Shown one piece after another: positions 23,501-38,500 of a DNA stretch of 64,000 bases (position 1 is its first letter; each line of letters starts with the position of its first letter). Location: positions 870,001 through 934,000 of the forward strand of contig JAQFVV010012530.1 in NCBI GenBank assembly GCA_028023455.1, given 5' to 3'. The notes under the pieces were generated by a model. The model was given only the letters and a program-made list of their open reading frames with translations. It was not told where the DNA came from and did no database searches. The position numbers and the translations under genes were made by a program. This stretch comes from Epiperipatus broadwayi. Taxonomy: Eukaryota > Onychophora > Udeonychophora > Euonychophora > Peripatidae.

Positions 23501-26500
23501 TTAAATGTTGATAATGTAGGGCCGAGTTATAAAATATATTTAAAATCTCACAGAATCATCTATACATTATACACGTGTTATGTTTTGGAGACGCGATGAC
23601 TCATTACGAGCCTTGAATATTCCGGATTATATAGGGTTGAAATTAACCCCAGTCGTCCTACACAAGCTGACAAATGAATGTCCTGTAGGACTTGATGACC
23701 GTCATGCAGCCAGTGGGAAAATTGTGGCACGAACCACTTGTCCCTGGTTATGCTTATGTGACACTTTACCTCTTTGGGCCGATGGCAAACGCCAGCTCGT
23801 CATTCTTATAAACTCATTCACGGCTTTGCAGTTTCAATATACTGCCATTCCATATCGCCTTTCTAGCGTACCACGTGTTTTCTTTTATTAACTTTATTAT
23901 TCTAGGTATAACTCCATCCCTGCATTGTTGACAATTCACTCTCAAATAAATGTTTGCCCCTAGTTATTAATAAATATTTTTAATTAAATAAATATATGTC
24001 CGCTGCTATTATTATAAATCTTATTTTAGACTTTTGCATTGCAAAGGTATCAATCCCTAAAGGCATGCCTTAGAAATACTTGCTCGAGAATTTTAGGCAG
24101 CTAGATTACGTCATCAAATAAATGTGTTCCTTTTTGTAAATATAATACTATCGGAAAATTCCGCTACTGAGATTTAAATCTTGCCAAATATTATTAGTTT
24201 TACCGTTAAATGATATAATGTTTTAATAAATAATTTCAAACTATACGTCTGCCGTTACTTCTTTATTTATTTATTCGATACCCATTCAATATGTTTCCTC
24301 GATTATTTGAATATAAATGTGTAAGGTTAATGTTCTGATTGGCTAACTCGAAATAAAATCATGAATCTCTTGCATACCCTGATCACTGTGCCTAAAGAAA
24401 TATTTACTAATGTTGCATCAGGTGTGTTGTTTCGTAGATTGTATTGTGGAACCGATAAACTATGTTCGAACTCAGTACTATGGGTAGCTTCGCTATCTAG
24501 ATGGTGCTGCAGTTCTGTGTGGTGGACGAATTCTACACTATGTTAATGATTCACACGTTTTCTGACTGTTACAGTGTGTGACGACATGACAATTCTTAAT
24601 ATAGAATACTAATTCCACTATGCTTTCTAAAAAATTTCTGACAATGAATTTTTGCACGGCCACTATCAAATCAGACCATAGCGAGAGTTCAAGAGCGCTC
24701 ACTTGATGAATACTGTCGCAATGCAATGGGTGTAGTATTTCGTTATGTAATCATAGAATACATCGCCCTCAGGCTTCCTGTTACAGCTTAAAAAATACCT
24801 CTTGTACTATCAGCCATAAGTTAAAGTCGCTAAAACGATATATTGATGTGCGTTTTGTGAAAAAGAGTGCCATCAGACGATAGGGTTCAGTTTTCATACT
24901 ATTACCAATATTTTATCAGGTAGTTTTCCAATCTTAGTTGTTTTATGGTTAACTGACTTTTTAAAACTACTGTAGAAAATGCAGAGAAAGATAGAACTGT
25001 AAGTACACTTAAAGACTGGAACATTCTGAGTTTCCTCATGCTTATTTAAACTGTTAGTTCTTTTCAGAATTTGAATAGGCTCTATTATAGTTATTATATT
25101 TTTCTAATTTTGCAGTATTTTTGTAATATCAAAATCAGATGTGTGACCAATATCAAAAAAATATGATTCAAAAGCTAACAATTGAATTTTGACTTAAAGA
25201 AGTTTAATGTTTGCCTACTATTAAATTAATACATTTATTTGAATGACATGTATTTTCCAAAATATTGCTTTAATTTCATCTTTTAACCTTGGAAATTTTC
25301 ATATATATTTTGCAGAAAAGTGGTCAGATTGCCAATGGTAGTCCCTGCCCAATTTGCCGCGATGAATACTTAGTTCTTGATTACAGGGTTAGTATTTGTT
25401 TTCATGATTATTTTTGATAGTTTTAAAAGTATGTATATATATGTTAGCTATTGAAACCATTCGTGTGTAATTTAATCTTTGTTTTTTATTAAACAGAAGC
25501 AATTTTAAATATTTTGCAAATTTTATTTTATTTTATGTAAGTATATTACACCAAATTTAGAATTAAAAAACTAACCAAAATTTAGAAACTAAAATTTCAT
25601 AACCATTTGCTTTCATTGCCAAGATGTGACGTCTCTAGTACAAAGGAACACAAATATATACTAAATAAATTTTTCCACAATTCTTAATTAAATTCCAATT
25701 ACCCTTTACTATTAAAAGAACTCTTAAATAAGTTACTAGCTTCATTAGAATAGCTACTTATATATATATTAAATTTAGCATTAATGAATTTTTGTTTCAT
25801 ATGTAAGTTAACAGAGGGCACTATATTATACAATATATTGTAATGCTAGGGGGAAATACAGGGTCATATCTGGGATGATGGTCACCAGTACGTGAACATC
25901 AACTACCATTTGTAACTACAGAAAATTGGGATTTAAACCCTAAGGGATCTGAGGAATTGTATTTTTATTCTCAAGTTTAAAAAAAAAATAAAAAAAAATT
26001 TAATATCAAAAGGGATGAATATAATAGATCACTTTGAGAGATCAGCATAGCTAACTATAATTTCACCAGCATTCCCCAAAAGTAATCATTCATAGATTAA
26101 CTTTTGATTCATTATGTTTCAGTTCACTTGGTTATTTCTTTAAAAATAATTAAGTGTTTGTTAAATATTTTCAGAAATCAAAGATAGTAATCTTTGATTC
26201 TACCTAGAGGACAAATTGATAGGAAAAGCATTACATTTATGAAACAAAAAGCAGATTTCCTATTAATAAAAATATAGTGTGTACACATAAAAAATAATAA
26301 TATCTCTGGCCATGGCTTTAGTGTTGGAGTCCTTTTCAGTTCCAGTTTTCTATTCAATTGAGCTTCTCCTTGAAAGCTTCTTAGATATGGCATGTTTAAA
26401 GTGACCTTTTCCTGGTCTGTAGCAATTCCAGGTAATTGAAAAATAGTACAATTGTCCATTTGGTCCTTTTGAATTTCCAGACGAGACATGTTGTCAGAGA

Positions 26501-29500
26501 CTCATTGCTCTTGGTTGAAGGCTAGGTTGCAGACTGTTTAAAGGAGATTTTATCTTTCTTTACATTTTCTTCCAGTGAAGGTAGGTTATATGGAAGAAGG
26601 TAATGCCTAATTTTTAGCTGAACTTAGCACTTGGTTTTCAATGTATAAACCATTTTAGTGCTAAACTCATAGTACGCTAAAACCTGGATTAAAAACTTCT
26701 ATTATTTTATTCAAAAGCTTGTTGTCTGCTGGATTAAATGTGGTCTGCTCTCTCTTTAACAGCTAAGTTAGGAATAATTTCTTCTATCTTTTTCAGCAGC
26801 AGAATTAAAATTTTTCTGCTTTTTTCAACAGTTAAGTTAGCAATAACTCTCCAGACACTTGGCTATAATCACTAATTCACTCCCCCTCCCCACACACACA
26901 CACATATTTTTTTTAGAGCAATCCTGCCCACAAGCCAATTACAATCTGTCTCTTACATGATCATTTTTATGACAACCAATTAAATAAAATTTTATAAAAA
27001 CAATTGTTTAGACAATTCTCTCCTTAATCATAGAGATTGAAATCAAGTTAAGAACAAGAATTTAACAACATAAAATTCTTGTCATTCTTTTATAATTAAA
27101 AGTCAAATCTTCTTGCAAAGAAAAAACATGGTAATCTGTTAATTGCACTGATTTGATTTTTTTTTTCATTATAACTCTGATTAATTAAACATAACAAATT
27201 TACAAAGTTATTAAAATCTTATTTTGTTCTTCCCTTTTATTTTTTTTTAAAAAATACACTTAAATATATAATGCTTGAGAATTTTCATACTATCATCTGG
27301 TGATTTTACAATGATTGAATTAAATAATGACTTTTTAAAAAAAATATGTCTAGGAAAATTTAAATATTATTTTCCCTCATTAATAAAATAATTTTTTATT
27401 CTCAAATCTAAGGAATATGCTCCCAACTATCTAATTATTTATTTATTTTTTTCTAGTGCAGCTATGCAACTCAACTGTTTACATTACCTCTGTTCTAATT
27501 TGGAAATGAAATGGAGTTGAACCACCTTGATATTTTAGTTTGGTTCAGCCAATTTCATTTCACTACAACAAAAACTTTTGTTAGTCATGCTGTGCATTAA
27601 CATTTACAGAGACTCGCAAGCTGGGATCTAATTTAATTTTAATTAATCCATGTTAGGCTATTTGGTCGCTGGTAACTGTCTCATTTGTTTGATCTATTTT
27701 TTATTTCTGGAGATGGGATGACTATTGGTTTAATATATGCATGCCTACTTCTAGCACCATGATGGACAGAAAACCTCATCACAGAACAAGTTTGCAATGC
27801 AACATAAGCATCATAAAAGCTATCTCAGTTTAAGCACAAGCACAGCTTACTATCCAGAGGGCACATTGAGAGAAAAAATGGCCAAAGGAATGTTTGCCAT
27901 GTGGAATGCCTTGCTCATTTACTTTATGAGTCTTATACGTTCTATACCCATGACACAGTTCTGTGCCTGGAAGACAATTCAGTATTCTACTGATAAAAAG
28001 CCTTATTCAGAACAAAGTTTAACCTTATGTAGGTGCAGTTCAGAGATAAAATATTGGAGCATTTTGAACACACTGCATCCCTATACCTATAATATTTACC
28101 TCCAATTTCTTCAAAATATTTTCTTTCCTCAGTTTCAGTTTCATTCTCTTGCTTATTTTTGTTTCCTTAGTCAGAAGTATAACTGCATCCTGCTTTAAGT
28201 GACTGAGAATCATTATCAGTTCTCTGACAATAATTCACTGAGTTATGAGGTGATATACTCCTGGTTTGTCCAATTATTTGTATTCTGTTATGGGATGAAG
28301 AACACTATTCCTGATGAATATTTCCTTCATGAATGTTTGATCCACTTCCGGATCTCCTAACTATTTGGGTTCTGGTAGGACTATTTATGTCACCAGTTGA
28401 ATTTCTCTTCCTCTTCCATGGTGAAACTTCTTTCTGTTATATAACCATGATGATGTCTTGGTTTTTCACTTCCCATATTGCTTGTAATTTTGAGAGAGGA
28501 TTTGCAATGAGTGCTCTCAATTTCGCTACTTGCTTTCTAAAAAATAGTGTGTAGGGCTCACCAGGAGGACACTTCTCTTGAGATACTTTATGTTTAACCC
28601 CTTCCTGGTAATCGTCACTCCAGTAGCACTTCATGATTTCCTGCTTGAGTTCGATAAATTGTGAGGACAGGTGAATAGCGAATCCCACCTTGCCTGGAAT
28701 GCACCTTGAAGATGGCTACAAACTATTGCTATCTTTGCCTCTTCAGTCATGGCATTAATGCTGAAATATGTTTTCAGACGGTTGACTAATTCAATAGGTG
28801 TCTCATCCATTTCCGGAAAAAGTCCTTATTTTAAAAAATTGATTTACAATTCCAGGCATTTGGTTTGCATATTGACTCTATACTTCCTCTGTCTTAGTAT
28901 TTTCAATTTATTCTTTTCTTAAGGTATACATGGCAGTTTTGCTTTTGGTTTGACCATTTTGTCTATGTGATCCTCCAATTGTTTTACTATTTTTCGGATT
29001 CTATCATCATCTCTGATCTGCAGAAATTTAATTTGATTAGCCAGGTCCCCTATATGCTCTTGTACCAATTCCAGACTTTGCTGACTTGCCTCCTGCAATT
29101 GGCTAATTTTATTATTCTTTATTTCTTGTATCTCTTATTTTCATATCCTGTTCTTTGTTTTTGTCACTTCATTCAGAACTTCTTTAATTTGTTTGATGCC
29201 TGCTATTTCATTAGCCATATTTTTACTGTTTTCATCACTTTTCTGTAGCATATCTGCTTTTATTTCTTTCAATATTTTTTTTGTTATTTTTCTATTTTCT
29301 GCTTTTCTTTGCTGCTTTATATTATCCTCATCTCTTTGTTGTATTTTCTTCTCTTTGTTTATTATCATCTTCTCTTTGTTGGACACTTTAGTCTCTTCTC
29401 TTTGCTATTCTCTCTTTTTACTATTTTCTTTAAACATTTTTAATAATTGGAATAACATGGAAGCCTCCTCTGTTCTCTGAATTCCTTCCATTTGTTGCTA

Positions 29501-32500
29501 ATCATCTTTTTTTGGAGTATTTTCTTTCATCATTTTTGCTTTTCCTCTTATCAGCATATATGTTTCTATTATAGACTTTTATTCTTCAAAAAAAAAAAAA
29601 AACTATTGAATTATTTTTACACAGGAACTACAAATCTGGATTTTGAAAAATATCTCATAAAATAAGCTTGACATTACCTCCTCTTTTATGCAACCATATT
29701 TCATCTTATCTGACATGACTATTATATTATTATTACCTCTAATCTACCTTTCCTTCAACCTTATTGGGTGTGTACAAATATATATAAAGTTAAAAGGAAA
29801 AGTAGAAATAAACCCAGACAAAAAATTTTAGTAGATATTTTCTCAGTTCATTTGGAATAATAATGACAGTAAAGGGTTAAACAATTCTGAATTTAAAACA
29901 ATTTTATTATAAATTACAATATTTAAAAAGGTCTAAATAAATTAATATTGTAATTCTGATTTTGAATTTAAAAACAAGCATAATTTATTTTTGAAATAAT
30001 GCTTGTATATATTTTTTTTATCTATTTTTAAAAATCTTTGTGAATTATAAATTCCAAAGGATTAAAGTAAAAACATGAAGATCATACCTTTGGTAAAATT
30101 TCAAAGTTGCTTCCAAAAGTCGCTTGTAATTAAAAGTGATTTGAAAAGATTAAAATTGATTTTAATTAGGATAAAGATTGAACAGAAAAACCTGTTTTCA
30201 GTTACTGTGTTTTTATTACCTCAAGATTAAAAACGATTAGACAGATTGAAAACAGCCTGAAATGTGTTTTTATCACCTAGATGATTCTATAAAAGGGCTA
30301 ATAAAGAAATAGCAGGAAAGTCTGGCTTGCAGTCTTTGTAAGAGCAGGCCAGAAGAATCTGGTTTTAATATTTTGAGAAGCAGTGACCAAATAGACCAGC
30401 TGCAAAGTTTGGATAGTAATTTTTTTTTAAGACAGTTCTTGTCTTAATATTTTTGTGAAACAGTTGGCTAGCAGAATCAGTGTTTGGAGAGTTGTGAAAA
30501 TAAAAGTTCTCATGAAGATGTAGTTGAAGTCAAGCCAGTAGATCCAGCAGTGAGCAGTCTACTAGTTCTATCTATTGGAATTTTGATTCACTTGAAGACT
30601 GAGTCAACTTAAAATGGATTAATTAGCCTGGATAAATGTGTTTTGGAAGACTGTTTGCTGGCCTGAAGCTTATCAAACCCTAGCAGAAGGGAGAATGTCA
30701 ACAAACTTGATTATGTCTTCCTGATTATGACAATTCTGGACTATACCTGTCTTACCAAGACCAACTCACAAAGAGAAGCACAGATAAATGTATATACAAT
30801 GGTGAGTAGCATTATATATAATGAGAATGAAGTTTTAAATAATTTCTTTGGTAAAAATGATATTTAAAAAATCTATATATTTTAAAAGATAAGTAAATTA
30901 TTTGAATTGAATTAAAATCTTAAAAAATGTACAATTTCAAAAAAGAAAAAGAAGATATCAAAAATCTTTTTAGATTAATTTAAAGATGTCATTAATTAAT
31001 TGAGAGTAACCTGTCAAAAAAATTGACTATTTTTTTTTAAAAAAAGGTAAAAGGAAAATACCTTTATTGACTGAAAAAAGGATACTAATTAATAATATTA
31101 ATTCATATCATCTATATGTTCATAGATACACCTGTATGTGTGAATTTTATGTATAGTTTTCAATTGGAATTAATTATGAAATATATTTTGAATAATTTTT
31201 ATTTTGATAAATTTAAACATGTTCATTTTATATTAAGCCACATGTCTGTGTGCTGACTGAGTTTTAAATAAACCTCCATGGAACATATATGTAAATCATA
31301 ATGGAATAACTTGAATTTTGTAGAATCACAGTGTGATAATTTTTTTTGGTACTCTATTTTTAGACAATTAGACAATACAACCTACTTGATGGCGCTTTTT
31401 ACATGCACAAACACATAAAAATGCCATTTATGCGGACAAACTTACGGCCTATAGAACATTTCTGTTTATATTAGCCATTGCAGGTCTAGATGTTGTTGCA
31501 CATCAATATTATAGCCCACTGATGTGCTTTGCGAAACTATGCAATGGCGCACACTTCACAGATCGCTACTGTATCATTTGAGGGTGTATAGAAATCAACT
31601 GGCCATAACTGTTGAAATGTACATTCCAAGTAATGACCTTACACCCTACTTGACATAGTATTACATAGTAATAATTTTAAACCCGTCGCTGCACTTCCAT
31701 ACACAATTTGCAAGGTTTTTAACAATTGAAAAATGGTAGGGACTAGCACCATTGCACAGAATTCCTGCAAAAACTCACATTTGTGTGAGCTCCCATACGA
31801 GACAAATAAAATGGCTGAGGTTTCAGCTCATTTTGGAAATCATAAGGTTTGTTTGTTTAGACTACTGCATATTTTGGACGATCCTTTGGATCGGCAAAAC
31901 CATCATCCCATTCCCCCCCATGCAGATTCCAGCGCATATATATTAACCTTTCCTGACACTTCCATATTTCACAAGTTGTTGTTTCAAGTCAATGCATTTT
32001 GTACGATTGGCTAAATCATCATTCCCCCTCCCCACACATTGATGCGCTTACCGATGCCGTCTTTCACAAGTTGTTGTCCAAAAAAACTTGATTGTTTTCA
32101 ATCAAAAATAAGTACAGCAATTAATTGATAGATGTATTTTTTTGTGTGTGTTGTAATCTCAAAATAATAACTGAAATCGGACAATAAAGACAAAAAAGTT
32201 CGGCATAGTAAGGTTATTCAAATAAAATCGTGTTTTTAAAAGCAAAAACCAAAAGCAACTTGTTCTTTTCAAATAAAAAATAAGTAGATAAATTAATTTA
32301 CACTTTGTTTTCAATCTAAAAGAAGTACAGCAATTAATTTATACGTGTATTTTTTTTTTTTTAATTAATCTCAAAATAATTCCTGAAATCGGACAATAAA
32401 GACAAAAAAAAAAAGTCCATCACGATAACCTTATTTAAAAAAAAGCGTGTTTTTAAAAGCAAAAACAAAAAGCAACTTGTTCGTTTCCAATAAAAAATAA

Positions 32501-35500
32501 GTAGATAAATTAATTTAGACTTTTTTTTTTTTGATATAAATATAATACCAGAAATCGGACAATAAGGCGGGCCAGGTAACATTATATTTATGTGTTTTTA
32601 ACTGTATATAACGCCATCAAGCGGCCTGGTATTGTATACGAATACAATACCTTTTTTTTTTTGTTATTATTGTGTGTTAATCAAAATCAGAAGATTTAAT
32701 TGCTATGTGCACAGCCTTATTCTAAGGACTTTAATATCATTTTTTTCTTACTAATAAACTTGTATTCAATTGTTAAAAATTGTAAATCGTCATTTCTTGG
32801 TCACTATAACAGTTGTAGAGCTTGTGTTTTTCTGAGCTAGATTCACATATAATGACTGATATATGAATGGGGATTTATATTTATTGCTTTTGGGCATCCA
32901 GAGATGATCAATCATCATTCTGGTTGGGGCAAAAGAGAATACTCCTTAAAGTTCATGCACTACATTTTATTTTAGTTTAATCTTATTAGAAGTTAAGTTT
33001 ATAGTTGGCCAGTACAAATGCCTGAGCATTAATGATGATTAGCATGTTTTAATATCCCATATGTATTTTTATGGATTAGCACTTAAGGGATGCATTCAGT
33101 GTTATGTTTAAATAATTGCCCAAGCTGGGAAATCTTTACTCAATAGTTAGCCTGGTCTACAGAAGACCCATTTCCAATTGAGCACAATATGGACTGTTGA
33201 TTTATTTGATGTATTGTTGATCATTCATGATGACGAATGGTACTTACTCTTAATTATTATGGTTGATATATAGTTAATCGTAATTGTTCTGCGGAGTAGC
33301 TGGCTGATCTCTCAGGGATCTCTTGATTTCTTAATATATATTTTGATTTATTAAATTAATAATTAATTTGATATTTTATTTTGAAAGATTTATTTTTAAC
33401 TTAAGAGTTGGGATGATGATTTGCCATCACCCCACCTTCCACTCCTATCACCCATCCCATTACAATATATATATATATATATCCAGAATATGATATCCAA
33501 ATCAAAACCAATATATTTGAGAAAGTCAAAATTTACTCTTGTGAATAATCCAAAGGTATTTACATTGATACAGAGTAATTTTTCTATTAAGTGAAAAATT
33601 TCAATTTTTTATTCATATTTGTTTCTGTTCTTTGCAATTAAAGAAAGAGTGAAATCAAAAACTTTACTAAACAATTATTCTATATGTAATTATAAAATAC
33701 ACATATGTAAATAATATATCAAAGCATAAGTCAAAACATAGTTAAATATGTATAACAAAGTTGTTAATCAAATTGCACACAAACATGTAAATGAATAAAT
33801 AGCTAGACACCCATACAAATGCATGGAGAACAACCATTTCTTCACTAACATTTCATCCAGGAACAGGGATTGCTTCAGATAATCTTGGAAATATAAGTTA
33901 ATTCCCATACATCAACATTATGATTTTTTAATATTTAAACTAGAAATGAGTGAGAAAAAATTTTAAACTCTTGAATACTTCCTTGTGTAAGGTCCTCATA
34001 TCGATTTACTTCGTTCTGGCCCTTCCAGAGTTTGGACTTTTTATGAACTCCTGAGCAATTGAGCCATTTAATTTTTTATTTATTTAATGACTTACATAAA
34101 ATTATTAAAATCAGAAATGTGTTTTCTAATTGAGTGAATAAATAATAATACTAATAAAACTGTTTTTAAAAAATGCATATTTAAATACATATTACAATGT
34201 ATAAATAGTATGCCAGAAACTGAATTTTATGAAGTAATTACTGTATATTAAAGACTATAATATGTAATTATAAAACATGCACTCAGATTTAAAATATTAT
34301 TAAATACTATACAATGATGAAATGATTGTTGGTTTTTCCTATGCATTAATATGGGTTACTAGTTATATACCCAATTACATGCTTTAATTAACCAAACATC
34401 ATTAATTAATTTTTATACGGAAAAACATTTAAACTACTTATAATGAAAGCAATAGACATTTTAATTTAAAAATGTGTAATTTTGTTTATATAATTCAAAA
34501 GGGGTATAATGTATTCAATAATATTGGTTTAACATTATTTATCTTTTGTTATGTTATTCCAATGTATTATGATATTACCAGGTGTCTCCTTTCTTATTAC
34601 AATCAGTGTTAAGTTTGACCTAATAATTAAATCATTGCACAGATATATGTGTTCCATCATGTTTAGAAAATCTATACATTTTAATAATAAGCTTTAACAT
34701 CTTCAGATTTAATGCCAAAACATTAACTGTAATGAATGAAAACAAACATAAGATACTTTAATGTCTTCACATAAGCTGCATTACTTTAAAAAAGACAAAT
34801 AAATATAAGAACCAAAAAAATTTTTTTATTTATTCAAAGTGATCAAATCCTTTTCATTAACAATGTAAATCCATTTTAATTTTAGTAAATATTTCATATA
34901 AAAAAACTATGTTTTTTTTTTTTTTTTTTTACAAAATTAGATTTTACTAAACTAAAATGATAACACTGAGAAAATTGAACTTAAACCTATAACATTTTCA
35001 TGAAATAAATATACAATTTAAATCTATTATGACTTGTTATCAAACACTATTTGTGGTATTAAATTATGCAAATTCTATCAAATAAGAACTAATTTGCTAG
35101 AACTAGGATTGCTGATTCTGTCTTTCTGATGTAATGTCAGATGAAATATTTATTGTATATAATGAGTTAGTAATTAACGTAATGTAAAAATAAAGTGCAA
35201 ATTGCCTGAAATTACAAAAACAGCTGAATTTTAAAACTTCTAAAAATTTGTGATGTTTCAAAATGTTACTAATAAAGACACATATACCTTGGTGTTATAT
35301 AATAACGCTAGTTGCAAAAATTTTGAATATAAAGTGGAGAATAATGATTTAACTGTAATAGCAATATTGGCAGAAGACTTGACTGATTAGCAAAATGCTC
35401 ATTATAGATACATAGTGTATCCTAATGAAAAGGTGATTGGAAACTGTCTGCAGTGCCACCTCTGGTTAAATATATATGTTCCATAGTGACATGATTTAAT

Positions 35501-38500
35501 TATTTATCACAAAATTTCTGGATTACAAGTGATTATATAGATGAAATATGACAGTCTTTCATACCTTATCCCACTATAATGCAACGTGCTCACATTAAAT
35601 TTTGTTTTAAATTGGGTAAGATTGCTACTGAAATGTTTGAAATGATTCAAATTATGTATGGCAGTGAATCCATGATATGTCAAAATTTCATGATGGCAGT
35701 GAGAGTGATTGATGTAGATGATCAACAGAAGTATAAAACACACTATAACATTTCACATTGTAATTCATGGATCAGACATGCTTAGTACTTTAAAACTTTT
35801 GTGGGGAATAATTAAATTATTATTACATAGCATAGAGATGGAAATATAGGCATTTTAAAGAGAACTGGTCATCTTTTATAGGTACACATTGTGGATAACT
35901 AAACATTGCAATACACTCTGGTTTTGTTGAATCTAAGAAATGGAATTGAATGATGCTAAAACTCAGTCAAGGGAATGTATAATAAAAGACTCTTCAGAAG
36001 TCGAAAATGAAGAATGTAGATAAGTCTAAATTCATTTCTAAAGTCACCACCCAGTTTAGATATTCTAGCATAGTACGATTTTTGGACTTTGTAAATGTAG
36101 CGATTAGCACAATTGCTAACTAAGCCCATAATCTGGCTGTAATTTTCAGCTAAATGAAATTTGAAAAGTTTTTCCGATCACCAATATGCTTGTTGGATAG
36201 CTGACCAATTGCCAACTCCGTTAGCACTTAATTATTGATCAATAAATGGGTATTACTGCAGTCCCACTGAGTTTGAGCTAATGGTGGTGAGCATTTTTAT
36301 TGAATACATGATCAGACAATAATGACAAGAAGCTCAAAGTATGCCAGTCAGAATAATAAAAAATATTAACAGAAGGGTCACTAATTGTGGCATGAAGATT
36401 AACATTAAAAATTGACAATGGTTTAATATCTAAATTCTAAAAACAAAATTAAAATAGGAAATGAATTACTGGAATTATAAACTATGAGAAGGACATTAAA
36501 GACTTATTTTGATCTTTGAAAAAGATTTACAAAGTTCTATATTTGACTAATTTCACTGTATGGAACCGGGATTTGGGAGATTAGAGAACAATGGAAAAGA
36601 TAAGCTAAATAGAAAAAATATTAAAGAATGATTGGTAGAGAAAAGCTTCTCTTTGTTTCAAATTAGAATTTGGAGAGGAATTGGATAGATACATATAAAC
36701 ATACAACTTACTCAGAGAAATGAATTTAATAAAACCAAATTGGTAATTGGTCAAATGAAAGTTTATGATTTATGTCATAAATCAATGTGCAGGACAATAG
36801 TCCTCAGAACTAATAGTGAATTAAAATAAGTACCAATAGATCATAGATTTTAGAGGATTATCATTGTAAGTTTTAACTAGTCTTGAACTCATGTTGATGA
36901 TCTCTTATTTCTTATTGTGTTAAATCTTGGATTATAATGGTTATTATCTCTGTTTTGTTTTACATCCAGCATGCAATCCTTTAATAAAAACTTTTCATTT
37001 AGATTATTTATAAACTGTTTAATTACTTAAGCTCAGACATAAGATTTTCAATTTTTTAGTTTATTTCATTCTTTACTAAAGCAAGCAATTAAGTTGAATG
37101 ATTTGTTGCTCAGGAAATCACATAACATACTAGCATAAATCTTTTGTTTGTGTCAATACTTCACTAAATCAAGCAATTAATGATTAAATAGTTCATTGCT
37201 TTGGAAGCATGATGTTCAAACAGCAAAACTGTATTTTGTTTTCATGATTACTTTATTGAAGCAAGTATTGATGAAAGGACCATATGGTATTCAAGCACTC
37301 AATGTTTCCTTTATTTGTATCACTATTTTACTAGTGAGGCTATTTAGTGATCGATATTTGTCGTTCAAAAGATCATATGATGTTCAAGCATACAAAGTTC
37401 CTTTTGTTTGTGTCATTACTAATGCAAACAATTAATTATCAAAGTTAGTTATTTAGAAAGTCATATGACATTTTAATGCCAAAAGAATATTTTATTTATG
37501 TCCTATTTTAGTAAAGTAAGCCATTAATGGTTACATAGTTTATTACTTGATGTACTGAATCAGCTTTGTTTGTAATATTGCTAAAACAAATAATTAATGA
37601 TCAAATATTATTTTTCTCAGTCATTTGAGCATCAGAATTGCCTATTGTTTGTCAACATTTTATAAAATAATTAATGATGAAGTGGTTTATTGCTTTGGAA
37701 GTTGTATGATATTTATGCATCACAACTGTCTTTTGTTCCGACACTGTTTTACTAAAGCCAGCAGTTATTGTTGATTTCTGTGCTGTTTTTTTTTTTTGTT
37801 ATAATAAAATCTTTTATTTTACAATAATAACTGTTTCTATTTGTTATTTAAATGTATGTGCATGTTTGTTATTTTTATGTACAATGTTGTCATTAATTTC
37901 AGAACCTGGATTTATTAAATCAATTTATAGATGTGCATACGGGGGAAGTTATAAGTTATTCAATAACAGGTAAATGAAAATTGCATATTGATTTTTTTTT
38001 TTTTTTTTTAGCATTTAAATAACTCATAAAATCTATTCACAGTACAAACAAGTTCGAATACATTAATAAGATAAATTCACCAGCTAGATTCCCAAGAATG
38101 TCCATCTCTTATTATATCAAATTCAGTTTATTTTGTCATGGGCTTTATTTACCAGTTCATTTAAATGATTTTTTGGAAATCTACCTTGTGAATTATTTCA
38201 GTTTGTTTTCTGAATGTTTACATTCTCATCATTACTTATTTGACAAACCATTAAATTAATTTACATATATGGGCCAAACTATCACATGACTTTCAGGATC
38301 TGTGTTGGTAATAATATTATTTTATTCATAATTATTAATAGTCCTTCGGTGGATCCAACAATGTTTTTATGCAATGTTCTATATTTTTGTTAAAAAAACT
38401 TGCATCTGCCAAATTATACTATTCCAATGAAATTAGCTGTTTAAAGCTTATTGAGGATTCTCAAGATATGCTAGATAATACTAATATGGAGAGTTGGCAC

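Noticed and set aside
28967-29480. Plus-strand Phe/Leu-rich frames
   Set aside because: They are antisense to the Lys/Glu-rich gag coiled coil on the minus strand.
30080-30800. Solo LTR with TATA box
   Set aside because: Only one copy in the window, with no TG..CA borders or target duplication that could be fixed; listed at low confidence only.
35507-35743. 78-codon minus-strand frame
   Set aside because: It is antisense to the mariner transposase start in MITE copy 2.
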